A DNA stretch of 64,000 nt from Brucella rhizosphaerae (GCF_002252475.1 NZ_NNRK01000022.1:62001-126000); one strand, 5' to 3'; shown: positions 1-8,484, numbered from the stretch's first letter. Made by a program: numbers and translations. Notes: a model not told the origin generated them from the sequence alone.

Positions 1-642
1 CGCTTTGCCTTGCGCCTTCAAGCGCTCGACGATCCGAAAAAGATCGTCGACCTCCTTGCGCGAAAGTGCTGCCGTTGGCTCGTCCATGATAACAATTTGA
101 GCATCAACGGACAGTGCACGTGCGATGGCCACCAGATGTCGTTGTGCAATCGAAAGCTCTTTGAGCTTGATGCGGGCATCCACAGTGATTTCAAGTGAGG
201 AGAGCAGGGCCTGTGCCCGCGCATAAACGGCAGTCCAGTTCACAAAACCAAGTTTTGTACGCGGCGAATGACCAAGATAGATATTTTCACCGACAGATAA
301 TTCGTCGAAAAGTACTGTCTCCTGATGAATTGCTGTAACGCCCGCATTGGTCGCATCCTGCGCGGTCGCAAAATGCAATGCTTTGCCGTCGATAAGGATT
401 TCGCCTTCATCAGGCTGATAGATCCCGGTCAGGATTTTAACGAGGGTGGATTTGCCTGCACCATTTTCGCCAATCAGTGCAGTTACCTTGCCGGGGTAAA
501 GCGCAATATTGACATTATCTAGCGCGCGGACGCCAGGAAATGTCTTGGCGATGCCGCGCATTTCCAGCAACGGTTGAACTGTTCCGTCAGCAGGCCCCGC
601 AGACAAGGTCGATTGCCCGCTTTTTTGCAAAGCTGCATTCAT
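1..642 (-). CDS. rhaT: Rhamnose ABC transporter ATPase RhaT, 3' part outside window
   Basis: The frame is open from an ATG at 640-642 through the left edge (213 codons seen), so the C-terminal half is missing. The visible part is the first ATPase domain of a sugar-type (Rbs/Xyl/Rha) double-domain ABC ATPase: Walker A GENGAGKST at residues 58-66, Q-loop region near 107, a degenerate signature LSIAQ at 163-167 (usual for this sugar subfamily in place of LSGGQ), and Walker B ending in DEPT at 187-190. It follows rhaS in the same direction, as in the rhizobial rhaRSTPQUK operon; the permease and kinase genes would lie further left, outside the window. It should energise L-rhamnose import at the inner membrane. 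The rhamnose assignment rests on the neighbours. Confidence 0.9.
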   Translation of the reverse strand, partial: MNAALQKSGQSTLSAGPADGTVQPLLEMRGIAKTFPGVRALDNVNIALYPGKVTALIGENGAGKSTLVKILTGIYQPDEGEILIDGKALHFATAQDATNAGVTAIHQETVLFDELSVGENIYLGHSPRTKLGFVNWTAVYARAQALLSSLEITVDARIKLKELSIAQRHLVAIARALSVDAQIVIMDEPTAALSRKEVDDLFRIVERLKAQGKA

Positions 643-679
643 CAGAAATACCTGAAATAAATTCGGAAGATGATGGCGA

Positions 680-698
680 TGTCAGGTGCTGCCTGACA
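680..698 (-). other. Intercistronic hairpin between rhaS and rhaT
   Basis: A 7-bp inverted repeat (TGTCAGG at 680-686, CCTGACA at 692-698) with a 5-nt loop lies in the 87-nt gap after rhaS. No T-tract follows, so it is more likely an mRNA-stabilising or partially attenuating hairpin than a full terminator. Such hairpins commonly let binding-protein mRNA accumulate above the ATPase and permease mRNA. Confidence 0.4.
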
Positions 699-729
699 CC
701 GCCAACCTCAATCAAGTTTCAATCTGAAA

Positions 730-1725
730 TCAGAAGACCTTGGAGAACGCGTCGATGTTCGAAGCATCATAAACGAACGGATCGCTCATCGCCGCTTCAC
801 CGTTTTCGCCAATCTTGATCTTGCCCATGCGGCCAGCTTCGATTTCCGAGCCAGGCTTGCCATCTGCATCACCCTTTACGAGGTGATAGGCAATCTGCGT
901 TGCAGAATAGCCAAGATCAATCGGGTTCCAGATCGCAAATTCCTTGGTCGCACCCGATTTGATGGCGCCGGCCATTTCAGATGGAAGGCCAAGGCCGGTC
1001 ACGTAAACATCGCCGATCTTGCCTGCGTCTTTGACTGCCTGCGAGGCTGCAAGCACGCCAACGGTGGTCGGCGCGACAATCACCTTCACATTTGGATTGG
1101 AGGTGAGGAGGCCCTGCGCTTCGCGATAGCTCTTGTCGGCAAGGTCATCACCATAAACGGTGGTTACGAGATTGAGGCCCGGAAAATCCTTGAGCTGCTT
1201 CTTCATCTCGTCAATCCAGATATTCTGGTTTGTCGAGGTGGTCGTTGCTGACAGGATTGCGAAGTCACCTTTGCCATCTGGCAGATGGTGTGCCGCAAGC
1301 GTCAGGCACATCTTGCCGATCAGATCATTGGACGACGGATTAAGATGAACAATGCGACCTTCGGCAGCGACACCGGAATCCCATGAGATAACCTTGATGC
1401 CACGCTGTGCTGCTTTTTTAAGAGCTGGCACCACTGCATCCGGATCGTTTGCCGAGATGGCAATTGCATCGACACCCTGAGCGATCAACGAATTGATGAC
1501 TTCGATCTGGCCTTCGGCTGTGGTTGTTGTCGGGCCTGTGTAGATGACCTCAACGCCGCCAAGTTCCTTGGCGGCTTCCTGTGCGCCTTTATTGGCAGCT
1601 TCGAAAAAGCCATTGCCAAGCGATTTGGCAACAAGTGCGATCTTCATGTCGGCAGCCTGTGCAGCTGTCGCCATGAAGGCAACAGCCAATGCTGTACTCA
1701 TTGCCAGTTTCTTGAAAAGTTTCAT
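730..1725 (-). CDS. rhaS: Rhamnose ABC transporter periplasmic binding protein RhaS
   Basis: 331-aa periplasmic sugar-binding protein of the RbsB/Peripla_BP_4 family. The N-terminus is a typical Sec signal peptide (KLFKK, hydrophobic core, cleavage predicted after AQA at residue 24). The mature protein starts MKIALVAKSLGNGFF, the usual first strand of ribose/rhamnose-binding proteins, and has the conserved type-1 periplasmic-binding layout (GVDAIAISANDPDAV, VISWDSGV). It lies 45 nt after rhaR and upstream of rhaT on the same strand, matching rhizobial rhaRST. It should deliver L-rhamnose to the RhaT/P/Q importer. Substrate is inferred from the locus. Confidence 0.9.
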   Translation of the reverse strand: MKLFKKLAMSTALAVAFMATAAQAADMKIALVAKSLGNGFFEAANKGAQEAAKELGGVEVIYTGPTTTTAEGQIEVINSLIAQGVDAIAISANDPDAVVPALKKAAQRGIKVISWDSGVAAEGRIVHLNPSSNDLIGKMCLTLAAHHLPDGKGDFAILSATTTSTNQNIWIDEMKKQLKDFPGLNLVTTVYGDDLADKSYREAQGLLTSNPNVKVIVAPTTVGVLAASQAVKDAGKIGDVYVTGLGLPSEMAGAIKSGATKEFAIWNPIDLGYSATQIAYHLVKGDADGKPGSEIEAGRMGKIKIGENGEAAMSDPFVYDASNIDAFSKVF

Positions 1726-1770
1726 GTCCTATTCCTCCCGATTAAGAACATTAAGATTGATAAATCCGGT

Positions 1771-2595
1771 TCAGGCTACTTCCGTGGTTTCCCCCCGTTC
1801 GCTGCCTTTACCGGCATTCGCAGAAACCTGAGCCACGATGAGCTTGATGCCTGCATTTTCCACCATCCGCCGCGCCTCGTCCGAAATGCCGTCATCAGTA
1901 ATCAGTGTGCTGATACGGTCGAGAGGACAGAGAATAAGACTGGAGCGACGGGTGAATTTCGATGAATCAACCATCAGAACAATATCGTCTGCCTGGCCCA
2001 TCAGTTTTTGTTCGCTTTGAATAATCAGTGCGTCCGATTCCATCACGCCGAGAGGGCTGACGCCCTGACAGCCCATGAACATACGCCGACCGTAGAAATT
2101 ACGGATCACGTCATTGTCGAAGGGCGACAGAATAAGGCTCTGATCGCGATAAATAGCGCCGCCGGGCACGATAACTGTGCTTTTGGATTGGCGCAGAAGA
2201 TGTTCCGCAATTGCAAAGGAATTGGTCAGCACCTGTAGTCGACGTGCGGCGAGATAATGCACCATCTGAAAAGTGGTCGAACCACCATTGATGATGATGC
2301 TGTCACCTTCCTCACAAAGCGACACAGCCTCGCGAGCGATTGCGCGCTTGCGGTCGGTGTTTTCCGTTTCCGATACTTTAAATGGCCGGCCAGCAAGACT
2401 ACCAAGCTGCGGTGGATGAATGGCTTCCGCGCCACCACGTACCCGCTTGATACGGCCTTGCATATGAAGCGATGCAATGTCGCGCCGAAGAGTCGCCTCG
2501 GACGCCTCCGTCAATTCCACCAGATCCTGAATGGTGATCACCGGCTTTTCCTGAACTGCGCTCAGGATAATACGGTGGCGCTCTCTTTCGTGCAT
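1771..2595 (-). CDS. rhaR: DeoR-family repressor of the rhamnose genes (RhaR)
   Basis: 274-aa DeoR/GlpR-type regulator. Residues about 1-60 form the winged helix-turn-helix (recognition segment SEATLRRDIASL), followed by the DeoRC sugar-phosphate sensor domain, with GDSIIINGGSTT as the usual phosphate-binding loop. The ATG at 2593-2595 is preceded by a strong AGGAGG, which fixes the start. It diverges from rhaD and probably binds the inverted repeat lying between the two genes (2637-2709). It is first in the minus-strand operon rhaR-rhaS-rhaT, so it is likely autoregulated. Established for the family: it represses until a phosphorylated sugar intermediate accumulates. Which intermediate acts here is not visible. 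Confidence 0.88.
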   Translation of the reverse strand: MHERERHRIILSAVQEKPVITIQDLVELTEASEATLRRDIASLHMQGRIKRVRGGAEAIHPPQLGSLAGRPFKVSETENTDRKRAIAREAVSLCEEGDSIIINGGSTTFQMVHYLAARRLQVLTNSFAIAEHLLRQSKSTVIVPGGAIYRDQSLILSPFDNDVIRNFYGRRMFMGCQGVSPLGVMESDALIIQSEQKLMGQADDIVLMVDSSKFTRRSSLILCPLDRISTLITDDGISDEARRMVENAGIKLIVAQVSANAGKGSERGETTEVA

Positions 2596-2619
2596 AGCTC
2601 CTCCTACTTTCTTGTATCA

Positions 2620-2642
2620 AACATAAATACGCTCAGTGTCAA
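2620..2642 (-). promoter_or_regulatory. Candidate sigma-70 promoter for rhaRST
   Basis: Reading the minus strand, TTGACA (plus 2637-2642) is followed after 17 nt by TGATAC, close to consensus spacing, and leads into rhaR. The -35 box lies inside the left arm of the 13-bp inverted repeat, so a repressor on that arm would block RNA polymerase. Confidence 0.5.
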
Positions 2643-2709
2643 TCATAAACAATCACATCCATGCAAAATAAGAACAGTATTGCGTACTTTTGATCATTTA
2701 TGATTGACA
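2637..2709. promoter_or_regulatory. Inverted-repeat operator between rhaR and rhaD
   Basis: TGTCAATCATAAA at 2637-2649 is perfectly repeated in inverted orientation as TTTATGATTGACA at 2697-2709, 47 nt apart. Each arm contains one divergent TTGACA -35 box, one facing rhaR and one facing rhaD. This is a likely two-site operator for the DeoR-type repressor encoded next door. The repeat is read directly; the repressor assignment is inference. Confidence 0.6.
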
Positions 2710-2733
2710 TTAATTTGCACATTACGCCATATC
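2704..2733 (+). promoter_or_regulatory. Candidate promoter for rhaDI
   Basis: TTGACA at 2704-2709, in the right arm of the inverted repeat, is followed after about 18 nt by CATATC, a weak -10. It points to rhaD, whose ATG is at 2809. The -35 is convincing; the -10 is uncertain. Confidence 0.4.
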
Positions 2734-2808
2734 TGTCGCCAACATGATCGTTTGTGCGCGAAAAAGAAAGTGCGCAATCAGGTCTTCACCATAAAACGGG
2801 AGGATGAC

Positions 2809-4905
2809 ATGGTGGCCCAAAGCAGGCTTTTGGATAACCGCTGGGATGATGCCAAGGCAGCGAAGCTGGATGAGCAGGGCAAATTGCTTTATCGCTCAAA
2901 TCTCCTTGGCTCCGACAAGCGCATCACCAATTATGGTGGCGGCAATACGTCTGCAAAGGTTGAGGAAATTGATCCGCTGACAGGCCAGAAGGTTCAGGTT
3001 CTCTGGGTCAAAGGGTCCGGCGGCGATGTTGGCACGATCAAGCTTGATGGCTTTGCCACGCTTTATCAGGACAAGCTTGATGCACTGAAGGGTATTTACA
3101 AGGGTGTAGAAGATGAAGACCGCATGGTCGGATTCCTTCCGCACTGCACCTTCAACCTCAATCCACGCGCCGCTTCCATCGATACGCCACTGCATGGTTT
3201 CGTACCATTCACCCATGTCGATCACATGCATCCGGACGCGATCATCGCGATCGCCGCGTCTAAGAACTCTCGCGAACTGACGGCCGAGATATTTGGCAAC
3301 GATATTGGTTGGCTTCCTTGGCGCCGACCGGGCTTTCAGCTTGGCCTTGACCTCGAAGCATTCGTGAAGTCAAATCCGAAGGCAAAGGGCGTAGTCCTTG
3401 AAAGTCATGGACTTTTCACCTGGGATAATGATGCAAAAACCTGCTACGAAACAACCCTTGCTATCATCAACAAAGCTATAGAATGGCTTGATCAGAGGAC
3501 GGATGGCAAAGCCGCTTTTGGCGGAGCAGTCGCGCAAAGCCTCGACGCAGCGGAGCGTCGCGCCATCGCAGCGCGTCTTATGCCTGAGATTCGTGGTTTC
3601 ATAGGAAACAGCGAGCGCAAACTTGGTCATTTCGACGATCAGAATGCCGTACTTGAATTCGTAAATGCGAAAGAGCTTCAGCCGCTAGCGCGTCTTGGCA
3701 CATCCTGCCCGGATCACTTCCTGCGCACAAAAATTCGTCCCCTGGTAATCGATTTTAACCCAGCCAAGCCTGATGTGGATCGTGTTGTTGACGGACTGGA
3801 AGCCGCATTGGAAGCCTATCGCGCTGATTACACGCGCTATTATGAGAGCTGCAAGCGCGATAATTCGCCCAAAATGCGCGATCCAAACCCGGTAATTTTC
3901 CTGATCCCCGGCGTTGGAATGCTGTCATTTGCCCGCGACAAGGCCACCGCACGCATAGCCGGTGAGTTCTATGTCAACGCGATCAATGTCATGCGCGGCG
4001 CATCCGCTGTGTCGGAATATCAGGGCTTGCCGGAGCAAGAAGCCTTCGACATCGAATATTGGTTGCTTGAGGAAGCAAAACTCCAGCGAATGCCAAAGCC
4101 AAAAAGCCTTGCGGGGCGTATTGCTCTCATCACCGGTGGAGCAGGTGGCATCGGTTACGCGACCGCAGAACGCCTTGCAGGAGAGGGTGCTTGCGTGGTT
4201 TTGGCGGATATTGATGCAGGATCGCTCAAATCCGCTCATGATAATCTATCGAAACGCTTCGGCTCGGATCAGGTGCGCAGCGTGGAGCTGAATGTGACGG
4301 ATGAAAAGGCCGTGATAAGCGCTTTCACTGAAGCAAGCGTTGAACTCGGCGGTATCGACATTCTGGTGTCCAATGCCGGCATTGCATCCTCGGCACCAGT
4401 CGAGGCGACAGAGCTCTCGATGTGGAATCGCAATATCGATATTCTGGCAACGGGCTATTTCCTCGTCTCGCGCGAGGCTTTCCGGCTGTTCCGCCGCCAG
4501 AAAATCGGTGGCAATGTTGTTTTCGTAGCATCCAAAAACGGTCTTGCCGCGTCACCCAGTGCATCTGCCTATTGCACGGCGAAGGCTGCCGAAATTCATC
4601 TGGCACGTTGTCTGGCGCTTGAAGGCGCGGAGGCTGGTATCCGGGTTAATGTCGTCAATCCTGATGCCGTCTTGCGCGGCTCGAAAATCTGGGACGGTGA
4701 GTGGCGTGAGCAACGTGCGGCATCCTCCAAGATCGACGTTACCGAACTTGAAGAGCATTACCGCAAGCGCTCACTGTTGAAGCTCAATGTGCTGCCAGAA
4801 GATATCGCAGAAGCCATCTACTTCCTTTCAAGCGACGCTTCAGCCAAGTCGACTGGCAACATCATCAATGTTGACGCAGGCAACCAGCAAAGCTTTCCGC
4901 GCTGA
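2809..4905 (+). CDS. rhaD: Bifunctional rhamnulose-1-phosphate aldolase / short-chain dehydrogenase RhaD
   Basis: 698-aa two-domain enzyme. Residues about 20-400 are a class II aldolase fold with metal-ligand candidates H139 and H141 (HVDHMHP) and H200 (ESHG). Residues from about 434 are a short-chain dehydrogenase with an NAD-binding glycine motif GGAGGIG near 441 and the catalytic pair Y588/K592 (YCTAK). Known role of the family: cleavage of rhamnulose-1-phosphate to dihydroxyacetone phosphate and L-lactaldehyde, with the dehydrogenase domain oxidising lactaldehyde. I chose ATG 2809 because GGGAGGATGAC precedes it; the frame is open 35 codons further upstream, but that stretch covers the promoter region. 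rhaI follows after 75 nt. Cytoplasmic. Confidence 0.92.
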   Translation: MVAQSRLLDNRWDDAKAAKLDEQGKLLYRSNLLGSDKRITNYGGGNTSAKVEEIDPLTGQKVQVLWVKGSGGDVGTIKLDGFATLYQDKLDALKGIYKGVEDEDRMVGFLPHCTFNLNPRAASIDTPLHGFVPFTHVDHMHPDAIIAIAASKNSRELTAEIFGNDIGWLPWRRPGFQLGLDLEAFVKSNPKAKGVVLESHGLFTWDNDAKTCYETTLAIINKAIEWLDQRTDGKAAFGGAVAQSLDAAERRAIAARLMPEIRGFIGNSERKLGHFDDQNAVLEFVNAKELQPLARLGTSCPDHFLRTKIRPLVIDFNPAKPDVDRVVDGLEAALEAYRADYTRYYESCKRDNSPKMRDPNPVIFLIPGVGMLSFARDKATARIAGEFYVNAINVMRGASAVSEYQGLPEQEAFDIEYWLLEEAKLQRMPKPKSLAGRIALITGGAGGIGYATAERLAGEGACVVLADIDAGSLKSAHDNLSKRFGSDQVRSVELNVTDEKAVISAFTEASVELGGIDILVSNAGIASSAPVEATELSMWNRNIDILATGYFLVSREAFRLFRRQKIGGNVVFVASKNGLAASPSASAYCTAKAAEIHLARCLALEGAEAGIRVNVVNPDAVLRGSKIWDGEWREQRAASSKIDVTELEEHYRKRSLLKLNVLPEDIAEAIYFLSSDASAKSTGNIINVDAGNQQSFPR

Positions 4906-4980
4906 TAATTGAAAGGTGGGTGAGGCGATCTTGCCTTCCTGCCTTTTATCCAAGAAATTGAGGGCATTCTGGGAGGAACC

Positions 4981-6273
4981 ATGTCCGAACAACGTATTGC
5001 AGCAGATTTCATTGCTGAGCATAATTCCGGTTACGAAGGCGCTTTGAAGAGTGATTATCAAGCGCTTGGCGAACAACTTGCTCGTCGCGGCATTGAAATC
5101 GAAAAGATCACCGAAAAAGTCGCGAAGTATTTTGTTGCCGTGCCGTCATGGGGTACGGGAACCGGCGGCACACGCTTCGGTCGTTTTCCGTGGCGCGGTG
5201 AACCACGCGGTATTTTTGACAAACTCAATGATTGCGCCGTCATCAACGAACTCTCTTGCGCAACACCGAATGTTTCGCTGCATATTCCATGGGATAAGGC
5301 CGATCCGAAGAAGCTGGTGGCACATGCTGCTGCCTTGGGGTTGGGCTTTGATGCGATGAATTCCAATACGTTTGCGGATTCCGCCGATCAGCAGCATTCT
5401 TATAAATACGGCTCGCTCACGCATGTGGACGCGGCAGTCCGCGCGCAGGCCGTTGAACACAATATTGAGTGCATCGAAATTGGAAATGCGATCGGTTCAA
5501 AGGCGCTGACGGTTTGGCTTAGTGATGGCTCAAACTTCCCGGGCCAGCAGAACTTCACCCGCGCTTTTGAGCGCTATCTGCATTCGATGGGAGAGATTTA
5601 TAAGGCGCTACCGGACGATTGGCGCTTATTCTCCGAGCATAAGATGTACGAGCCTGCCTTCTATTCGACGGTCGTGCAGGACTGGGGAACCAACTATCTC
5701 ATTGCCACCACACTTGGTCCGAAAGCGCAATGTCTGGTCGATCTTGGGCACCACGCACCCAACACGAATATCGAAATGATCGTTGCGCGGCTGATGCAGT
5801 TTGGAAAACTCGGCGGCTTTCATTTCAATGACAGCAAGTATGGCGACGACGATCTCGATGCGGGATCTATCGATCCTTATCGGTTGTTCCTTGTTTTCAA
5901 TGAGTTGGTTGATGCGGATTATCGCGGTGTAAAGGATTTTCATCCTGCCCACATGATCGATCAGTCGCATAATGTGACCGATCCGCTGGAAAGCCTTATC
6001 TCTTCAGCAAACGAAATCCGCCGCGCTTATGCGCAAGCACTGTTGGTAGATCGCGAGGCGCTGGAAACCTATCAGCAGGAAAACGACGCACTTATGGCGT
6101 CAGACACGCTGAAACGTGCTTATCGGACTGATGTTGAACCGATATTGGCCGAAGCGCGTCGTCGCACGGGTGGGGCAATCGAGCCGATTTCAGCTTATCG
6201 AGCGAGCGGCTACCGTGAGAAAGTTGCCAAAGAGCGCCCCGAAAGCAAAAGTGACGGTGGCGCTTTCAACTAA
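4981..6273 (+). CDS. rhaI: L-rhamnose isomerase, rhizobial RhaI type
   Basis: 430-aa sugar isomerase of the xylose-isomerase-like TIM-barrel superfamily, the RhaI type of rhizobia rather than enteric RhaA. Recognisable metal-site segments are SEHKMYEPAF, LVDLGHHAPN and FHFNDSKYGDDDLDAG. It converts L-rhamnose to L-rhamnulose, the first catabolic step; the kinase RhaK would be encoded left of this window. Start ATG 4981 has GGGAGGAACC before it. It is second in the rhaDI operon, co-directional and 75 nt after rhaD. A run of ten G follows about 15 nt after its stop. Confidence 0.92.
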   Translation: MSEQRIAADFIAEHNSGYEGALKSDYQALGEQLARRGIEIEKITEKVAKYFVAVPSWGTGTGGTRFGRFPWRGEPRGIFDKLNDCAVINELSCATPNVSLHIPWDKADPKKLVAHAAALGLGFDAMNSNTFADSADQQHSYKYGSLTHVDAAVRAQAVEHNIECIEIGNAIGSKALTVWLSDGSNFPGQQNFTRAFERYLHSMGEIYKALPDDWRLFSEHKMYEPAFYSTVVQDWGTNYLIATTLGPKAQCLVDLGHHAPNTNIEMIVARLMQFGKLGGFHFNDSKYGDDDLDAGSIDPYRLFLVFNELVDADYRGVKDFHPAHMIDQSHNVTDPLESLISSANEIRRAYAQALLVDREALETYQQENDALMASDTLKRAYRTDVEPILAEARRRTGGAIEPISAYRASGYREKVAKERPESKSDGGAFN

Positions 6274-6287
6274 AACATATCGCAGTC

Positions 6288-6297
6288 GGGGGGGGGG
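6288..6297. repeat. Homopolymer run of ten G
   Basis: Ten consecutive G residues lie between the converging genes rhaI and alkB. Such tracts slip in replication and in sequencing. It is outside both coding frames, so no phase-variable gene is implied. Confidence 0.7.
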
Positions 6298-6331
6298 CGT
6301 CCTTATAAGAACGTTCCCCGTTGCATTTCGA

Positions 6332-6970
6332 CTATTGCGCTTTTCTGAATGTCAGATTGTAGCGATATCGCCCGAGTTGTGGGTGCTCGCCATCTTTGAG
6401 CGCCAGAATACCGTGATAGAACAGTCTTGATGGGCCGCCCCAAACGACGACATCGCCATGATGCAGCACAAGTTTGCGCACTGGATCACTGCGCTGCAAA
6501 CCACCGAACTGAAATGTCGCGGGAAGGCCGAGCGAGACGGACACAATCGGATTGGTGAAATCCTTCTCGTCCTTATCCTGATGCAGAGACATCTTAGCAC
6601 CAGGCTCATAGCGATTGATAAGGCAGGCATCGGGTGAGAAATCGGTATAACCCGCTTCCTGTGCGGCAGTTTCAGCGAGGCTCAGCAATGCATCCGGCAT
6701 CTGAGGCCAAGGCCTGTCAGTCTCTGGATCGACTGGATTGTAACGATAGCCGCGTCGGTCTGTGACCCAACCGAATGCACCACAATTGCTCATGGCCACA
6801 GACATTCGGAAGCCGCCAGGAGTCATCATATGGCGAAAAGGCGCTTCATCGGCGACTACTCCCATCGAACTGATGATATCCTTGTCGTCCGCGAGAGCAA
6901 ATCCACGTAAAAGTACGGCACCGTCTGCAAGATCTTCACGTGTTTTGAGACTGGAAAAAAGATCGTTCAT
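6332..6970 (-). CDS. alkB: AlkB, DNA alkylation-repair 2-oxoglutarate/Fe(II) dioxygenase
   Basis: 212-aa protein of nearly the same length and layout as E. coli AlkB. The iron ligands are visible as H130-Q-D132 (LHQDKDE) and H186 (FYHGI), and the 2-oxoglutarate-binding arginines as R203 and R209 in the C-terminal RYNLTFRK segment. Established role: oxidative demethylation of 1-methyladenine and 3-methylcytosine in DNA and RNA. It is a single gene converging with rhaI; no ada gene lies beside it, so an adaptive-response operon is not evident here. Confidence 0.95.
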   Translation of the reverse strand: MNDLFSSLKTREDLADGAVLLRGFALADDKDIISSMGVVADEAPFRHMMTPGGFRMSVAMSNCGAFGWVTDRRGYRYNPVDPETDRPWPQMPDALLSLAETAAQEAGYTDFSPDACLINRYEPGAKMSLHQDKDEKDFTNPIVSVSLGLPATFQFGGLQRSDPVRKLVLHHGDVVVWGGPSRLFYHGILALKDGEHPQLGRYRYNLTFRKAQ

Positions 6971-7034
6971 GGAGCGATCTTAGCACAAAGTTTTTCCGCA
7001 ACTTCCCGAAAATTGCTTTCAATTTTTGCGCCTC

Positions 7035-7065
7035 TTGACATTCAACAGGACTCGTAACATATAAA
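7035..7065 (+). promoter_or_regulatory. Promoter of the Rrf2 gene
   Basis: TTGACA at 7035-7040 is followed by TATAAA at 7060-7065 (19-nt spacer) or by CATATA at 7058-7063 (17-nt spacer). The ATG of the gene begins at 7071, where transcription would be expected to start, so the mRNA may be leaderless. Confidence 0.5.
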
Positions 7066-7070
7066 GTTAC
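7054..7070. promoter_or_regulatory. Palindromic operator GTAAC-N7-GTTAC
   Basis: A perfect 5-bp inverted repeat (7054-7058 and 7066-7070) overlaps the -10 region and abuts the start codon of the Rrf2 gene. It is a probable autoregulatory site; binding by this Rrf2 protein is inference. Confidence 0.45.
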
Positions 7071-7538
7071 ATGAAAAGAGATAGCAAGTTATCAGGCGTT
7101 CTGCACGTCCTCCTTCACATGGCCGAATATCAGAAGCCGGTGACTTCCGAGGTGCTCGCCAAAGCAATGGGCACCAATCCTGTTGTTGTCCGCCGTGTCA
7201 TGGGCGGCCTGCGTGAGCAAGGCTATGTTCATTCCGAAAAAGGCCACGGTGGCGGTTGGGAGATTTCCTGTGATCTGTCAAAAGTCACGCTGCGCGACAT
7301 CTATGATGCCATCGGAAGCCCTTCGCTCCTTGCCATGAGCAATCGTACTGAAATGCCCGGATGCATTGTTGAGCAGGCAGTTAATGCCTCGCTGAACAAA
7401 GCGTTCCAGGACGCCGAAGACCTTTTGTTGACACGCTTTGGCGAAGTGACACTCGCCATGCTGAGTGAAGACTTCCATCAACGTGCGCTCGAACGTGGCG
7501 CTACATTCGATCTGGAGACAGCGCATGACGCATCATGA
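7071..7538 (+). CDS. Rrf2-family transcriptional regulator
   Basis: 155-aa Rrf2-type winged-helix regulator: DNA-binding domain at about residues 1-70 (SEVLAKAMGTNPVVVRRVMGGL, then the wing KGHGGGWEI), followed by the long dimerisation helix. Only one conserved-looking cysteine is present (MPGC), unlike the three-cysteine iron-sulfur members IscR and NsrR, so it may be a thiol or redox sensor. The N-terminus MKRDSKLSGVLHVLLHMAE fits the family start. There is no Shine-Dalgarno sequence and the -10 box is only about six nt away, suggesting leaderless translation. Its last 14 nt overlap the following flavoprotein gene, which it may control. Confidence 0.85.
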   Translation: MKRDSKLSGVLHVLLHMAEYQKPVTSEVLAKAMGTNPVVVRRVMGGLREQGYVHSEKGHGGGWEISCDLSKVTLRDIYDAIGSPSLLAMSNRTEMPGCIVEQAVNASLNKAFQDAEDLLLTRFGEVTLAMLSEDFHQRALERGATFDLETAHDAS

Positions 7539-8421
7539 TGCCATCATTATCGGCGGAAGCTTTGCCGGCCTTACCGCTGCGACCTATATCGCGCGCGGCA
7601 GACGGTCTGTTCAGGTGATTGACGCAGGCAAACCCCGTAATCGGTTTGCCGAACATTCGCACGGTTTCTTCGCACAGGACGGAAGCAATCCGGCAGCAAT
7701 GCTCGAAACAGCAAGGGCTCAAGTGCAGGCCTATCCCGCTGTCGCACTGACTCAGGGAAAAGCCATTGGCGGGGCCGGGGAGCTTGATGATTTTTCAATC
7801 CAGCTCGATACGGGCGAGACGGTGCACGGACGCAGGCTCATTTTTGCCTTTGGCATCTCGGACGAGCTGCCTGATGTTCCGGGGCTTGCTGAACGATGGG
7901 GCAATTCGGTTATCCATTGCCCATATTGCCATGGCTACGAATTCAGCGGAAGATAACTGGGTGTATTGAATCTTTCGCCTGTGTCTGTCCACCAAGCCAT
8001 GCTGATCGCAGAATGGGGACCCACAACATTCTATCTGAATGGTAGAGATGAACCGGATGCGGCTACGCTTGCAGATCTTGAAAAACGTGGCATAAAAATT
8101 GAACCCACCAAGGTGGTCGGCTTACGAGGTGCAGGAACATCTCTGTCAGAGATCGAATTGGCTGATGGTCGCATGTCCTTTGCGGAGGCTCTGTATATTG
8201 CTCCCCGCAATCGGCTCAATAGTTCCATAGCCGAACAATTCGGCTGTGTGCTTGAAAACATGCCGCTCGGCAAGGTGATCAAGACTGACGAAATGAAAGC
8301 GACCAATGTTGCAGGAATTTATGCAGCTGGCGATGTTTCACGCGGTGCACACAGTGTTGCATGGTCTGTTTCAGATGGTGTTACCGCTGGTGTCTCGGCT
8401 CACCGATCGCTTGTATTTTAG
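7525..8421 (+). pseudogene. Thioredoxin-reductase-like FAD/NAD(P) oxidoreductase interrupted by one stop codon
   Basis: Read through, this would be a 298-aa flavoprotein of the thioredoxin-reductase-like family. The FAD-binding motif GGSFAGLTAATY is near residue 10, the dicysteine CPYCHGYE at C132-C135, and the C-terminal FAD motif GIYAAGDVSRGAHS ends the protein. Codon 144 (7954-7956) is TAA, and the same frame continues immediately with LGVL and the rest of the protein with no length change. Relatives usually read GRQLGVL or similar here, so a single C-to-T change (CAA to TAA) explains the break. The start ATG 7525 overlaps the Rrf2 gene by 14 nt, indicating translational coupling. It could be a recent pseudogene, a read-through gene or a sequencing error. 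Confidence 0.8.
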
Positions 8422-8440
8422 AGTTATATTTCATTGTAAG

Positions 8441-8464
8441 AAAACGGGGCTAATGCCCCGTTTT
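8441..8464. terminator. Rho-independent terminator, bidirectional
   Basis: AAAACGGGGC at 8441-8450 pairs with GCCCCGTTTT at 8455-8464 around a TAAT loop. A on one side and T on the other allow it to terminate both the flavoprotein gene and the converging peptide-transport operon. Confidence 0.85.
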
Positions 8465-8484
8465 CAATTGCTAATTTAGATCTA

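Noticed and set aside
6288-6297. Ten-G tract considered as a phase-variation switch.
   Set aside because: It lies between two converging genes, outside coding and promoter positions, so slippage would not switch either gene.
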